Shown one piece after another: positions 16,805-25,766 of a DNA stretch of 64,000 nt (positions are counted from its first letter, which is position 1; every line of letters starts with the position of its first letter). A program made the translations under genes and the position numbers. The notes under the pieces are model-generated. The model searched no databases. It was given only the letters and a program-made list of their open reading frames with translations, and was not told where the DNA came from. Source of the DNA: Halanaerobium sp051746665 (GTDB taxonomy: Bacteria > Bacillota > Halanaerobiia > Halanaerobiales > Halanaerobiaceae); NCBI GenBank assembly GCA_051746665.1, contig JBNJFG010000002.1:13642-77641 (forward strand). Direction: 5' to 3'.

Positions 16805-16838
16805 AAAAAACTGTGGCCAACCTCCGGCTGCAGTTTTT
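16805..16838 (+). terminator. Terminator after the nfeD-floA cluster
   Basis: AAAAAACTG (16805-16813) pairs with CAGTTTTT (16831-16838), continued inside by two G-T wobbles and GCC/GGC around a short loop, and ending in five T. Confidence 0.75.
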
Positions 16839-16846
16839 CGCTAAAT

Positions 16847-16874
16847 TTGTTTAAAGAAATAAATATGATATAAT
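16847..16874 (+). promoter_or_regulatory. Extended -10 promoter for phoH
   Basis: TGATATAAT gives a perfect TATAAT (16869-16874) with the TGn extension. The -35 is weak (TTGTTT, 16847-16852, 16-base spacing). It lies about 30 bases after the preceding terminator. Confidence 0.65.
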
Positions 16875-16908
16875 AGTTAAGTAAAAGTAATTAAGGAGGA
16901 GTTATAAT

Positions 16909-17868
16909 TTGAGTCAAACAGATAAAATTATCGAAATCAATGATTATAAGCTTGCTCAAAATTTCTTTGGTCATAATGATCGCAATTTAAAATTATTAGA
17001 AGAAATACTATCTATTAAATTAAATGGTCGAGGTAACCAAATAAAGATTAATGACGATAATAAAAACAAAGAAACCGAGAAAATAATTAAAAAGTTAATT
17101 TCTTTAACAGATAAAAAAGAAGAACTTTCACCTAGAAAATTGAAATATGCAGCTGAACTTTTGAAAAGAAATCCAGCTGTTAATTTAGATAGGATTTTTG
17201 ATGAAGTTGTGCTGGAAAACTACAAAGGTAGAAAGATTAAAGCTAAAACCATGGGTCAAAAACTTTATTTAGAGTCAATAAAAAATAGAGATATTGTTTT
17301 TTCTATCGGACCTGCTGGAACTGGAAAAACGTATTTAGCTATGGTAATGGCAGTTAAAAGTCTTTTAAAAAATGAAATAAATAGAATTGTTTTAACTAGA
17401 CCTGCAATTGAAGCTGGAGAAAATTTAGGCTTTCTACCGGGAGATATGCAGGAAAAAGTAGATCCTTATTTAAGACCGCTATATGATGCTTTGTATGATA
17501 TTTTAGGACCTGAAAAAGCTAAATTATATCAGGAAAAAGATATTATAGAAGTTGCACCACTTGCTTACATGAGGGGTAGAACGCTTGATGATTCTTTTGT
17601 GATTCTAGATGAAGCTCAAAATACTACTTTAGAACAGATGAAGATGTTTTTAACCAGAATTGGCTTTAATTCTAAGGCTGTAATCACTGGTGATATCACT
17701 CAGATAGATCTTCCCAGTAAAAAACGTTCTGGGCTGGCAACGGTTCAGAAAATATTGAAAGATATTAAGGGGATAGACTTTGTCTACTTAAGCAGACATG
17801 ATGTTGTAAGGCATGATCTGGTTAAAGAAATCATTAAAGCATACGAAAGTTATGAAAGTGGGAGTTAA
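16909..17868 (+). CDS. phoH: PhoH-family ATPase
   Basis: A 319-residue protein. An N-terminal KH-like region is followed by the PhoH ATPase core with Walker A GPAGTGKT (residues 134-141) and Walker B FVILDEAQN. PhoH proteins are RNA-linked ATPases, and their usual position next to ybeY suggests a role in rRNA maturation or decay. The TTG start has AAGGAGGAG eight bases upstream and its own promoter. The yqfF gene follows 2 bases after the stop. Confidence 0.95.
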   Translation: MSQTDKIIEINDYKLAQNFFGHNDRNLKLLEEILSIKLNGRGNQIKINDDNKNKETEKIIKKLISLTDKKEELSPRKLKYAAELLKRNPAVNLDRIFDEVVLENYKGRKIKAKTMGQKLYLESIKNRDIVFSIGPAGTGKTYLAMVMAVKSLLKNEINRIVLTRPAIEAGENLGFLPGDMQEKVDPYLRPLYDALYDILGPEKAKLYQEKDIIEVAPLAYMRGRTLDDSFVILDEAQNTTLEQMKMFLTRIGFNSKAVITGDITQIDLPSKKRSGLATVQKILKDIKGIDFVYLSRHDVVRHDLVKEIIKAYESYESGS

Positions 17869-17870
17869 AT

Positions 17871-20129
17871 ATGAAATTTATGAAAAAATTGAGAGTTAAA
17901 CTCCGCAGATGGAGAAAAGAATATCTTAATTTTTCATCTAATACTTATAAAATTATTTGGGCTGTGATTTTCTTTATTTTAATTGCTCTAACTTTAAGTC
18001 TTGATCTGATTCCTAATCAGGTTGATTTGCGAGCTGGACAGGTTAGTCAAAATGATATTACTGCCCCAAGAACAATTAGATTTATCGATGAAGCTAGAAC
18101 CTCTGAATTGCGACAGCGGGCAGCTGATACAGCCCCAAGAGTATATGAAGAGGATAGTACGGTGGAGGAAGAAGTTTTAAATAAGGTTAATGATTTATTT
18201 GATACAGTAAAAGCTGAAAGACAATTTTTCTATTATAATAAGCTTGATTTAGAAGAAAACGAAAGAGTTCAGCAAAATGGAACAATTTTAGAAAGCAAGC
18301 AAAATAATGAAAACACTGCAGAAGAAGCTCTAAGTCAAAATGAAATAGATAATTTAACTGAATCAGAAGTTAATGAGATTGTTAAATTAATAAATGGTAA
18401 ATTAGATTTTGAAATCAGCAGTGATAATTTAGCTGGTTTAATTAGATTAAATGATGATGAATTAGCTGATCTTAGAAATAGGTCAATAAACCTTGTACAG
18501 GAAAAATTACAAAGTAGAATATTACCATCAGATCTAGAATCTGCACGTCAAGACCTTCGTCAAAATGCAATGGAGATGGATATTTCAAGAAATAATAGAT
18601 TAATATTAGCAGAAATTTCAGATGAAGTTATTGCTGCTAATATGTTTTTAAATCAAGAAGCCACTACCAATAGACGTGAGGAAGCGATATCGGATGTTGA
18701 TGCTGTAGAAAAAACAGTACGCCAGGGTGAAATCATTGTTCGTAAAGGTGATGTTGTTACAGAAGCTGATATAGAGGTTTTAGAAAGGTTAGGACTGCAA
18801 AAAGGTGGAATTAATTATTACAACATTAGTGGGAGAATAATAATTAGTCTTATTTTGATTATAATACTTGGTTTTTATTTCTATAAATATCAAAAGGATA
18901 TCTGGCAGGATAATAGCAAACTGCTGCTGGTTGAACTCTTAATTTTAATGGTAGTTGTTTTAGCCAAAATTTTAACTCTATTTCATAATCCTTTTGTAAA
19001 CTATATGGTTCCAACTGCAATGGCTTCGATACTATTAACTATTTTGATTGGTAGTGATACAGCTTTAATTACTACATTATTTATCAGTTTATTAATCGCT
19101 CCTATCTATGATATGAATTTCAATATAGTACTTACATCTTTTTTAGCTGGTTTAATTGGTATTTTTAGTGTAACAAAGGTTAAAGAGCGTGGCGATATCA
19201 TTCGAGCTGGTTTAAATGTCAGTTTCATATTGGTTTTTCTAATAGGAGGTCTGTCATTACTTCAACAAAATCAAGATTGGAGTTATTTAATCTGGTCAAT
19301 CGGAGGCGGAATTGTTAATGGACTGTTAGTAGGTGTTCTAGCAAATGGGTTATTACCATATTTAGAAGATTTATTTGATATGACAAGTTCTGTAAAATTA
19401 TTAGAACTTTCAAATCCAAGTCAACCTATTTTAAAAAGAATGCTTGTTGAAGCACCGGGTACCTATCACCACAGTGTAATAGTTGGTAATCTAGCTGAAA
19501 CAGCAGCTGAAGATGTAGGTGCAGATGCATTATTAGCAAGGGCTGCCGCTTATTATCATGATATTGGTAAACTAAAAAGACCATATTTTTTCTCTGATAA
19601 TCAATTTGGAGGGGAAAATCCGCATGATAAAACATCTCCTAATTTAAGTGCCTTAATAATTAAGTCACATGTTAAAGATGGAGTTGAATTAGCTGAAGAA
19701 AGTGCTTTACCTTCTAAAATTATAGATATCATTAAACAGCACCATGGAACTAATTTAATCTCATTTTTTTATCAGCAGGCACTGCAGGATAATAAACATG
19801 ATGATATTGAAAAAAAAGATTTTCGTTATGATGGCCCTAAACCTCAGAGTAGAGAAGCAGCAATTATTATGTTAGCTGATATTACAGAGGCTGCTTTAAG
19901 GTCTAAAAACTTTAACAAAAACAATCATGACAGAATAGAAGGATTTGTTAGAGGACTTGTAAAAGATAAATTAATAGAAAATCAGCTTGATCAATCAAAT
20001 TTAACCTTAAGTGATTTAGATACAATAGTTAAAAGCTTTGTTAAAGTTTTAACTGGTATTTATCATCAAAGAGTAGAATATCCAGAAAAACTACTGAAAG
20101 AAATGAAAGGTGGTAAAAATAGTGCTTAA
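17871..20129 (+). CDS. pgpH: 7TM-HD cyclic-di-AMP phosphodiesterase (PgpH/YqfF)
   Basis: A 752-residue membrane protein. One N-terminal membrane helix comes first, then a large extracytoplasmic 7TMR-HDED domain (to about residue 320), about seven membrane segments, and a cytoplasmic HD domain with YYHDIGKLKRP (His563-Asp564) and HHGTNL. In this family the HD domain hydrolyses c-di-AMP to pApA, linking it to osmotic and potassium control. That would suit a halophile, which is my inference. ATG 17880 is an alternative start. It sits between phoH and ybeY and overlaps ybeY. Confidence 0.92.
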   Translation: MKFMKKLRVKLRRWRKEYLNFSSNTYKIIWAVIFFILIALTLSLDLIPNQVDLRAGQVSQNDITAPRTIRFIDEARTSELRQRAADTAPRVYEEDSTVEEEVLNKVNDLFDTVKAERQFFYYNKLDLEENERVQQNGTILESKQNNENTAEEALSQNEIDNLTESEVNEIVKLINGKLDFEISSDNLAGLIRLNDDELADLRNRSINLVQEKLQSRILPSDLESARQDLRQNAMEMDISRNNRLILAEISDEVIAANMFLNQEATTNRREEAISDVDAVEKTVRQGEIIVRKGDVVTEADIEVLERLGLQKGGINYYNISGRIIISLILIIILGFYFYKYQKDIWQDNSKLLLVELLILMVVVLAKILTLFHNPFVNYMVPTAMASILLTILIGSDTALITTLFISLLIAPIYDMNFNIVLTSFLAGLIGIFSVTKVKERGDIIRAGLNVSFILVFLIGGLSLLQQNQDWSYLIWSIGGGIVNGLLVGVLANGLLPYLEDLFDMTSSVKLLELSNPSQPILKRMLVEAPGTYHHSVIVGNLAETAAEDVGADALLARAAAYYHDIGKLKRPYFFSDNQFGGENPHDKTSPNLSALIIKSHVKDGVELAEESALPSKIIDIIKQHHGTNLISFFYQQALQDNKHDDIEKKDFRYDGPKPQSREAAIIMLADITEAALRSKNFNKNNHDRIEGFVRGLVKDKLIENQLDQSNLTLSDLDTIVKSFVKVLTGIYHQRVEYPEKLLKEMKGGKNSA

Positions 20130-20553
20130 TGTAGAATTTAATAATCAACAGGATGCTGTTAAAATTGAAGAAGAAATGCTTGAACTTCTAGAAAAAGTAG
20201 TTATAACCGCTGCTGAAATTGAAGGCTATAGTGGTGGAGAAGTAAGTATTGCTTTTGTTAGTAATCAGCAGATAAAAGAACTTAATAATAAATATCGAGA
20301 AAAAAATGAAGCTACAGATGTACTGTCATTTCCAATTGATGAGGAAATGCTGGGTGATATTATTATTTCAGCTCAGCGTGCTGCTGAGCAGGCAGAAGAA
20401 TATAACCATCCATTAAAAAGAGAATTTGCTTATTTAACTGTACATGGAATGCTGCATTTATTTGGTTATGATCATCACAGTGAAAAGGAAAAGAATGAAA
20501 TGCGGCAGAAAGAAGAAAGAGTTTTAACTCAATTAGGTATTAGTAGAGATTAG
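20122..20553 (+). CDS. ybeY: Endoribonuclease YbeY
   Basis: A 143-residue metalloprotein. The zinc motif HGMLHLFGYDHH (H-x3-H-x5-H) is intact, and EATDVLSFPID is the conserved preceding segment. YbeY takes part in 16S rRNA 3' maturation and 70S quality control. I chose GTG 20122, with AAAGGTGG eight bases upstream; GTG 20110 is also in frame. The start overlaps the end of yqfF, and the DgkA-PAP2 gene follows after 8 bases, as in the Firmicute phoH-yqfF-ybeY-dgkA string. Confidence 0.95.
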   Translation: MLNVEFNNQQDAVKIEEEMLELLEKVVITAAEIEGYSGGEVSIAFVSNQQIKELNNKYREKNEATDVLSFPIDEEMLGDIIISAQRAAEQAEEYNHPLKREFAYLTVHGMLHLFGYDHHSEKEKNEMRQKEERVLTQLGISRD

Positions 20554-20561
20554 GTGTCAAA

Positions 20562-21263
20562 ATGTGGATTCTTAAAACAATAGAAAGTTTTAATTACGCA
20601 ATTGCTGGTTTAATTCATGCGATTAGAACCCAAAAAAACATGCAAATTCATTTAATAGCTGCAATTTTTGTTTTAGTCTTTAGTCTTTTATTTGATTTAA
20701 GTCGGGTAGAGTTGTCATTGGTAATCATTGCAATTTCTCTTGTGATTTTTGCTGAATTAATTAATACAGCTGTAGAAATAATAATTGATATCCTGACCCA
20801 GGATTATAGTTTTAAAGCAAGAATTGCTAAAAATATAAGCGCTGCTGCAGTAGTAGTAGCAGCAGGAAATGCAATTTTTATTGCTTATTTGGTTTTTTTT
20901 AAAAAAGCGCAGGAATTATCATTAAATTTAATATTTAATTTAAGACATGAACCTCTTCATTTAATTTTTATTAATCTATTTTTGATATTTATTCTGGTAA
21001 TTACCTTAAAATCAGTATTTAGCAGTGGGACACCTTTAAAAGGTGGAATAATTAGTGGACATAGTGCTCTTGCAGCATCTGTTGTCTTGATTATTTGGTT
21101 TTTAACTGAAAGTTTACTTGCGTTTTCTTTAGCACTAATACTTGCTTTTTTAACTGTACAGAGCAGATTAGAAGCGGGAACCCACTCATTAAAAGAAATA
21201 TTTTTAGGTATTTTACTCGGCAGTTTTATTACAATCTTTATTTTTTATTTTTTCAGAATTTGA
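20562..21263 (+). CDS. dgkA: DgkA (undecaprenol/diacylglycerol kinase) fused to a PAP2-like domain
   Basis: A 233-residue membrane protein. Residues about 8-112 match DgkA: FNYAIAGLIHAIRTQKN, then AELINTAVE. The second active-site stretch reads AKNISAAAV, whereas the family usually has AKD, so the conserved Asp (Asp95 in E. coli numbering) is Asn. Residues about 135-233 are a PAP2-like phosphatase half with SGH (residue ~165) and SRLEAGTHSLKE; the first PAP2 motif is degenerate (KSVFSSGTP). The reading frame is continuous, so it is a true fusion. I recall similar fusions in clostridia. The substrate is probably undecaprenol or its phosphates in the cell-envelope lipid cycle. Confidence 0.85.
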   Translation: MWILKTIESFNYAIAGLIHAIRTQKNMQIHLIAAIFVLVFSLLFDLSRVELSLVIIAISLVIFAELINTAVEIIIDILTQDYSFKARIAKNISAAAVVVAAGNAIFIAYLVFFKKAQELSLNLIFNLRHEPLHLIFINLFLIFILVITLKSVFSSGTPLKGGIISGHSALAASVVLIIWFLTESLLAFSLALILAFLTVQSRLEAGTHSLKEIFLGILLGSFITIFIFYFFRI

Positions 21264-21293
21264 TTATTTAGTTGACTGTGGAGGAGATTTGAA

Positions 21294-22550
21294 ATGTATT
21301 TAGAGTTAAGTTCGTTTTTTGTATTAATATTATTGTCTGCCTTTTTTTCCGGTTCAGAAACAGCCTTTATGTCTGTTAATAGAATCAAAATCAAGGAAAA
21401 AGTTCAAAGGGGAGATGAACATGCAGCCAGGGTTGATAAGTTATTGCATAACCAAACCAGGTTATTAACTACGATTCTTATTGGTAATAATTTAGTCAAT
21501 ATAGCAGCTTCCTCCATAGCTACAGCTTTATCTATTGAGTTATTTGGAAGTAAGGGTGTTGGGATTGCTACTGGTGTAGTTACATTATTGATCTTAATTT
21601 TTGGTGAAATTACACCTAAATCTTTGGGGAACAATCATGCGATTGATTATGCAAAAGCAGCTTCGGTCCCCCTATACTATTTAGAAATAATTTTATCACC
21701 ATTTATTTATCTTTTCACAAAAATTGTTAATCTTTTTGTTAAAGATAAAAGCTTGATTTCTTCAGCTTTTTTAAGTGAGGAAGAAATAAGGCGCTTTGTT
21801 GATGTAAGCCAGAGAGAGGGTGTCATTAAAGAAACTGAACAAGAAATGATACAGAGTGTATTTGAGTTTGATGATACTCTAGTTAAAGAAATTATGATAC
21901 CAAGAATTGATATGGTTTGTATAGAAAAAAATTCTTCTTTAAGTGAGTTAATAAAAATGGGAGTTAAAAAGGGACATTCCAGAATTCCTGTTTTTGAAGA
22001 ATCAATAGATAATATTATTGGTTTAATATATATTAAAGATCTTTTGGAGTTGTTATTAGAAGAAAAAAGCGATGTTGATATTGAAGAATTTGTTAAACCT
22101 ATATATTTTATTCCAGAAGGAAAACCAATTAATCAATTATTATCTGAAATGAAAGAAAGAAAAGAGCACATGGCTGTTGTTGTAGATGAGTATGGTGGTA
22201 CTTCTGGTTTGATTACAATTGAAGATTTATTAGAGGAAATAGTTGGGGATATTCAGGATGAATTTGATTTAGAAAAAAGCTATATAGAAGTAATTGATGA
22301 TAATACATTGATGCTCGATGGTAGAGTTGATATTGAAGAATTAAATAAATATTTAGAAGATCCACTGATAGAAAGTGATAATTATGAAACAGTAAGTGGT
22401 TTAATTTTATATTATTTAAATCGATTACCTGTAAAAGGAGAAAAATTAGAATTAGAAGATACAACCTTTGTTATTGAAAATATTATTGATAATAGAATTA
22501 GAAAAATCAAGTTAATCAGTGACCAATCCATAAAATTTGAGGAAGAGTAA
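21294..22550 (+). CDS. CNNM/CorC-family transporter (DUF21-CBS-CorC)
   Basis: A 418-residue protein of the hemolysin C/CorC family. The N-terminal DUF21 membrane domain has about four helices (FFSGSETAFMSVN, IGNNLVNIAASSIATALS, FGEITPKSLG). A pair of CBS domains spans about residues 195-325 (IMIPRIDMV, VVVDEYGGTSGLITIEDLLEEIVGDI). The CorC_HlyC C-terminal domain follows. Members are linked to magnesium or other divalent export. GGAGG precedes the ATG. It lies between the DgkA fusion and the DUF3048 lipoprotein. Confidence 0.9.
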   Translation: MYLELSSFFVLILLSAFFSGSETAFMSVNRIKIKEKVQRGDEHAARVDKLLHNQTRLLTTILIGNNLVNIAASSIATALSIELFGSKGVGIATGVVTLLILIFGEITPKSLGNNHAIDYAKAASVPLYYLEIILSPFIYLFTKIVNLFVKDKSLISSAFLSEEEIRRFVDVSQREGVIKETEQEMIQSVFEFDDTLVKEIMIPRIDMVCIEKNSSLSELIKMGVKKGHSRIPVFEESIDNIIGLIYIKDLLELLLEEKSDVDIEEFVKPIYFIPEGKPINQLLSEMKERKEHMAVVVDEYGGTSGLITIEDLLEEIVGDIQDEFDLEKSYIEVIDDNTLMLDGRVDIEELNKYLEDPLIESDNYETVSGLILYYLNRLPVKGEKLELEDTTFVIENIIDNRIRKIKLISDQSIKFEEE

Positions 22551-22571
22551 TAATTGTTTAGAGGTGAAATA

Positions 22572-23660
22572 ATGAAATCAAAGTTATATTTACTGTTGAC
22601 ACTGCTGTTTATAACATTAATGCTTTTAACTGCCTGCAGCTTTGGGGGAGAACAGCCGCCAGCAGAAAAAGAAGAAGTTACTCAAAAAAAAGAATTAAGT
22701 GAAGAAGAATTAGAAAAAGAAATAGAAAATATTGAAGAAGAATATGAAGAAGAAATATCGGAAGCAGAAAGTTATGAAGAAGATTTTGAAATGCTGTCAC
22801 CATTTACAGGGTTGGGAGTTGATACCACCTATTATAAACATGCTGTTGCTGCTTCAATAGAGAATTCACCGGCAGCAAGACCACAAAGTGGTCTGGATAA
22901 AGCTGAAATAGTATATGAGTTTATGTTAGAAGGTGGAATAACAAGGTTTTTAGCAATTTTTTGGCCTGAAATACCAGAGAAAATAGGTCCAATAAGAAGT
23001 GCTAGACCGGCTTTAATTGAGACTTCACAGTTTTATGATGCGTTATTTCTTCATGCAGGTGCCAGCCCACGTGGATTTGCTCTACTTACTGTTAATGATG
23101 TTTTACATTTAGATCAACTTTATAAGAGTCAATATTTCTGGAGAAGCAGCAAAAGATTAGCACCACATAATCTTTATTCTGGCAGAGAACCTTTAAAAAA
23201 TTATTTAGAAAATCTTTCAGAAAAAGAATATCAGGAACAGTTTAACTTTTTAACCGCTTCAATTATAAGTAATTTTCAAAAAGCAGAAAATATAACAATC
23301 GATTATTGGGGCTCATATTCAGTAATATATGAATATGACAGTTTAGATAATAATTATTTAAGATTTTTAAATGATAAATCAACTCCCCATCTGGTAGAAA
23401 GTGATGAGCAGTTAAAAGCAAAAAATATTATAGTTCAATATGTTAAAACTTCTACTATAGATGATGTTGGTCGACAGGAAATTGATCTAAAATCTGGTGG
23501 TGAAATGCAGTTATTTAGAGATGGAATTGTTATTGAAGGGAAATGGGAAAAGCGCAATCAAAAAATTATATATTTAAATTCTGCTGGTGATGAAATAGAA
23601 ATTAATCCCGGGCAGACATGGATTCAAGTAGTTCCAAATGGAACCGATATTAATTATTAA
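22572..23660 (+). CDS. DUF3048 (YerB-like) lipoprotein
   Basis: A 362-residue secreted protein. The signal peptide ends in the lipobox LLTAC, with the lipidated Cys at residue 22. A strongly acidic Glu-rich stretch follows, then the DUF3048 body (SPFTGLG, ENSPAARPQSGL, EGGITRFLAIFWPE, GPIRSARP). The family includes Bacillus YerB, and its function is unknown. Start ATG 22572 follows AGAGGTGAAAT; it gives a proper signal peptide, unlike the upstream TTG at 22554. Confidence 0.88.
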   Translation: MKSKLYLLLTLLFITLMLLTACSFGGEQPPAEKEEVTQKKELSEEELEKEIENIEEEYEEEISEAESYEEDFEMLSPFTGLGVDTTYYKHAVAASIENSPAARPQSGLDKAEIVYEFMLEGGITRFLAIFWPEIPEKIGPIRSARPALIETSQFYDALFLHAGASPRGFALLTVNDVLHLDQLYKSQYFWRSSKRLAPHNLYSGREPLKNYLENLSEKEYQEQFNFLTASIISNFQKAENITIDYWGSYSVIYEYDSLDNNYLRFLNDKSTPHLVESDEQLKAKNIIVQYVKTSTIDDVGRQEIDLKSGGEMQLFRDGIVIEGKWEKRNQKIIYLNSAGDEIEINPGQTWIQVVPNGTDINY

Positions 23661-23691
23661 AATTATGAAGTAATAGTGTGAGGTGTTAGTA

Positions 23692-24111
23692 ATGGATCAA
23701 GAAATTAAAGAAAAAATGTTTAAAAAAGCAAAAGAGGCGCAAAAAAATGCTTATGTACCATATTCAGAATTTCCATTAGGAGCGGCAGTTTTAACTGAAG
23801 ATGGTTCAATATATACAGGAGTAAATATTGAAAATGCATCTTTTAGCTTAACAAATTGTGCTGAAAGATCGGCTATATTTACAGCAGTTTCACAGGGGGA
23901 ACGTAAAATTAAGGCCCTATTAATAGTAAGTTCTACTAAAAATCCTGTACCACCTTGTGGAGCCTGTCGTCAGGTTATTCAGGAATTTGCTGATGGGGAT
24001 ATTGAAGTAGTAATGATGACTGCAGAGGGTAAAGAACTAACAATGACTAGTACAGAATTATTACCTGGTGCCTTTAGTAACAATGATTTGGTGAAAAACA
24101 ATGAGCTATAA
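23692..24111 (+). CDS. cdd: Cytidine deaminase
   Basis: A 139-residue zinc deaminase. The catalytic motif CAERSAIF and the zinc motif PCGACRQ are both intact, and the N-terminal substrate region AYVPYSEFPLGAA is typical. It deaminates cytidine and deoxycytidine for pyrimidine salvage. ATG 23692 is chosen, with TGAGGTG upstream. The last codons overlap the era start. The cdd-era pair is standard in Firmicutes and also fits with deoC just beyond era for nucleoside salvage. Confidence 0.96.
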   Translation: MDQEIKEKMFKKAKEAQKNAYVPYSEFPLGAAVLTEDGSIYTGVNIENASFSLTNCAERSAIFTAVSQGERKIKALLIVSSTKNPVPPCGACRQVIQEFADGDIEVVMMTAEGKELTMTSTELLPGAFSNNDLVKNNEL

Positions 24112-24982
24112 ATCTGGATTTGTAACAGTTATTGGTAGACCAAATGTTGGTAAATCGACTCTTGTTAATACTTTAGTTGGAGAGAAAATTAATATTATAT
24201 CTCCCAGGCCGCAGACAACAAGAAATAGTATAAAAGCAATTTATACAGAAACTGATGGGCAGATAATTTTTATTGACACTCCAGGTATCCATGAAGCACG
24301 TAATGAACTGGATAAATTTATGCAAAATGAAGCATATAACAGCCTTGATGGAATTGATGTAATAATTTTTATTTTAGATGGCAGCACCTATTGGGGTAAA
24401 AATGATGAATTGATCTATAATCAGATTAAAAATAGTGATCAAGAAATTATCTACGTTATGAATAAAATTGATAAAATATCTAATAAAGACTTAATGAAAA
24501 AACAAAAAAATTACAGTCAAAAAGTGGGTAAAGAAGTTATTCCTATATCTGCTTTAAATAATAAAAACACTGATAATTTATTAGAAAAAATATTTTCTAA
24601 TTTACCTGAAGGTCCTCAGTATTATCCTGAGGATATGATAACAGATCAAATAGAAAGATTTGTGTTTGCAGAAATGATTAGAGAAAAAATATTTTATTTA
24701 ACTCGCGAAGAAGTTCCCTATGGTGTAGCAGTATTAGTTGAAGAAGTTAAAGAAAGAAAAAATGATGATTACTACATCAGAGCTAACATTTATGTAGAAA
24801 AGAAATCTCATAAGGGGATTATTATTGGTAAGAATGGTAAGATGTTAAAAAAGATTGGGAGTTCTGCCCGAAAAGAAATAGAAGATTTAATGCAGACTAA
24901 AGTTTATCTTGATCTCTGGGTTAAGGTTCTAAAAGACTGGCGTGAAAAAGATAATTTACTCAAAAGAATGGGTTATAAATAA
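24101..24982 (+). CDS. era: GTPase Era
   Basis: A 293-residue GTPase. G1 is GRPNVGKST, the effector region is SPRPQTTRN, G3 is DTPGIHEA, G4 is NKID, and the C-terminal KH domain contains GIIIGKNGKMLKKIG. Era binds the 3' end of 16S rRNA and checks 30S maturation. The start overlaps the cdd stop by 11 bases. It lies downstream of ybeY, which acts in the same maturation step. recO normally follows directly; here deoC is inserted between them. Confidence 0.97.
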   Translation: MSYKSGFVTVIGRPNVGKSTLVNTLVGEKINIISPRPQTTRNSIKAIYTETDGQIIFIDTPGIHEARNELDKFMQNEAYNSLDGIDVIIFILDGSTYWGKNDELIYNQIKNSDQEIIYVMNKIDKISNKDLMKKQKNYSQKVGKEVIPISALNNKNTDNLLEKIFSNLPEGPQYYPEDMITDQIERFVFAEMIREKIFYLTREEVPYGVAVLVEEVKERKNDDYYIRANIYVEKKSHKGIIIGKNGKMLKKIGSSARKEIEDLMQTKVYLDLWVKVLKDWREKDNLLKRMGYK

Positions 24983-24987
24983 ATTTA

Positions 24988-25016
24988 TTGCAGGACTATG
25001 ACAAAGTTTGTAGAAT
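24988..25016 (+). promoter_or_regulatory. Candidate promoter for deoC
   Basis: TTGCAG (24988-24993), 17 bases, TAGAAT (25011-25016), followed by about 50 bases to the deoC start. Its presence supports deoC as a separate insert in the era-recO region. Confidence 0.5.
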
Positions 25017-25066
25017 AATAATATTGATAAAGCAAAAATATAAGAATTTAAGGAGTGGTTTTAAAA

Positions 25067-25750
25067 ATGGCGATCAAACCTCGTGATATGGCTAAAATGA
25101 TTGACCATACAAATTTGAATCCAACAGCAACTGTGGATGATATTAAAAAGTTGTGTAAGGAAGCAAAAGAACATGAATTTGCTTCAGTCTGTGTCAATCC
25201 AATATATGTTCCTCTAGCTGCAAAATTATTAGAAGAAAGTTCAGTTAAGGTAACTACAGTAGTGGGTTTTCCTTTAGGGGCCAATGCTACAGAAGTAAAA
25301 TCATTTGAAACTAGAAATGCTATTAAAAATGGTGCCCAAGAAATTGATATGGTAATGAATATTGGTGCTTTTAAATCAGGTGCTTATGAGATTTTCAAAG
25401 CAGATATTAAGTCTGTTGTGGATGCTACTAAAAAAGCAGGTGTCAGTTCTGACATTATTGTAAAAGTTATTTTGGAATGCTGTTATTTAGATGAAGAAGA
25501 AATTGTTAAAGCTTGTGAAATGGCTAAAGATGCCGGTGTTGATTTTGTTAAAACTTCAACTGGTTTTGGTGATTATGGTGCTAGAGTTGAGGATGTTGGT
25601 ATAATGCGTAAAACTGTCGGAAGAGATGTAGGTGTTAAAGCATCTGGAGGAATTAAAAACTTCGAGCAGGCTTTAGAAATGCTTGATGCAGGTGCTAATC
25701 GTATAGGTGCAAGCTCTGGAGTAACAATTGTAACAGACGATGAGGAATAA
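25067..25750 (+). CDS. deoC: Deoxyribose-phosphate aldolase
   Basis: A 227-residue TIM-barrel aldolase. Visible motifs are MIDHTNLNPTAT, VVGFPLGA, DFVKTSTGF with the Schiff-base Lys region, and VKASGGIKN. It cleaves deoxyribose-5-phosphate to glyceraldehyde-3-phosphate and acetaldehyde in deoxynucleoside catabolism. ATG 25067 has AAGGAGTGG at a good distance. It separates era from recO, an insertion relative to the usual order, and functionally pairs with cdd. Confidence 0.96.
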   Translation: MAIKPRDMAKMIDHTNLNPTATVDDIKKLCKEAKEHEFASVCVNPIYVPLAAKLLEESSVKVTTVVGFPLGANATEVKSFETRNAIKNGAQEIDMVMNIGAFKSGAYEIFKADIKSVVDATKKAGVSSDIIVKVILECCYLDEEEIVKACEMAKDAGVDFVKTSTGFGDYGARVEDVGIMRKTVGRDVGVKASGGIKNFEQALEMLDAGANRIGASSGVTIVTDDEE

Positions 25751-25766
25751 TTGGGAGTTGAATTAA

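Noticed and set aside
18209..18700. Possible frameshift or low-quality stretch in the extracellular part of the 7TM-HD protein
   Set aside because: The frame is continuous and this region is variable in the family.
20562..21263. Two separate genes, dgkA and a PAP2 phosphatase
   Set aside because: There is no stop, start or ribosome binding site between the halves; the reading frame runs through.
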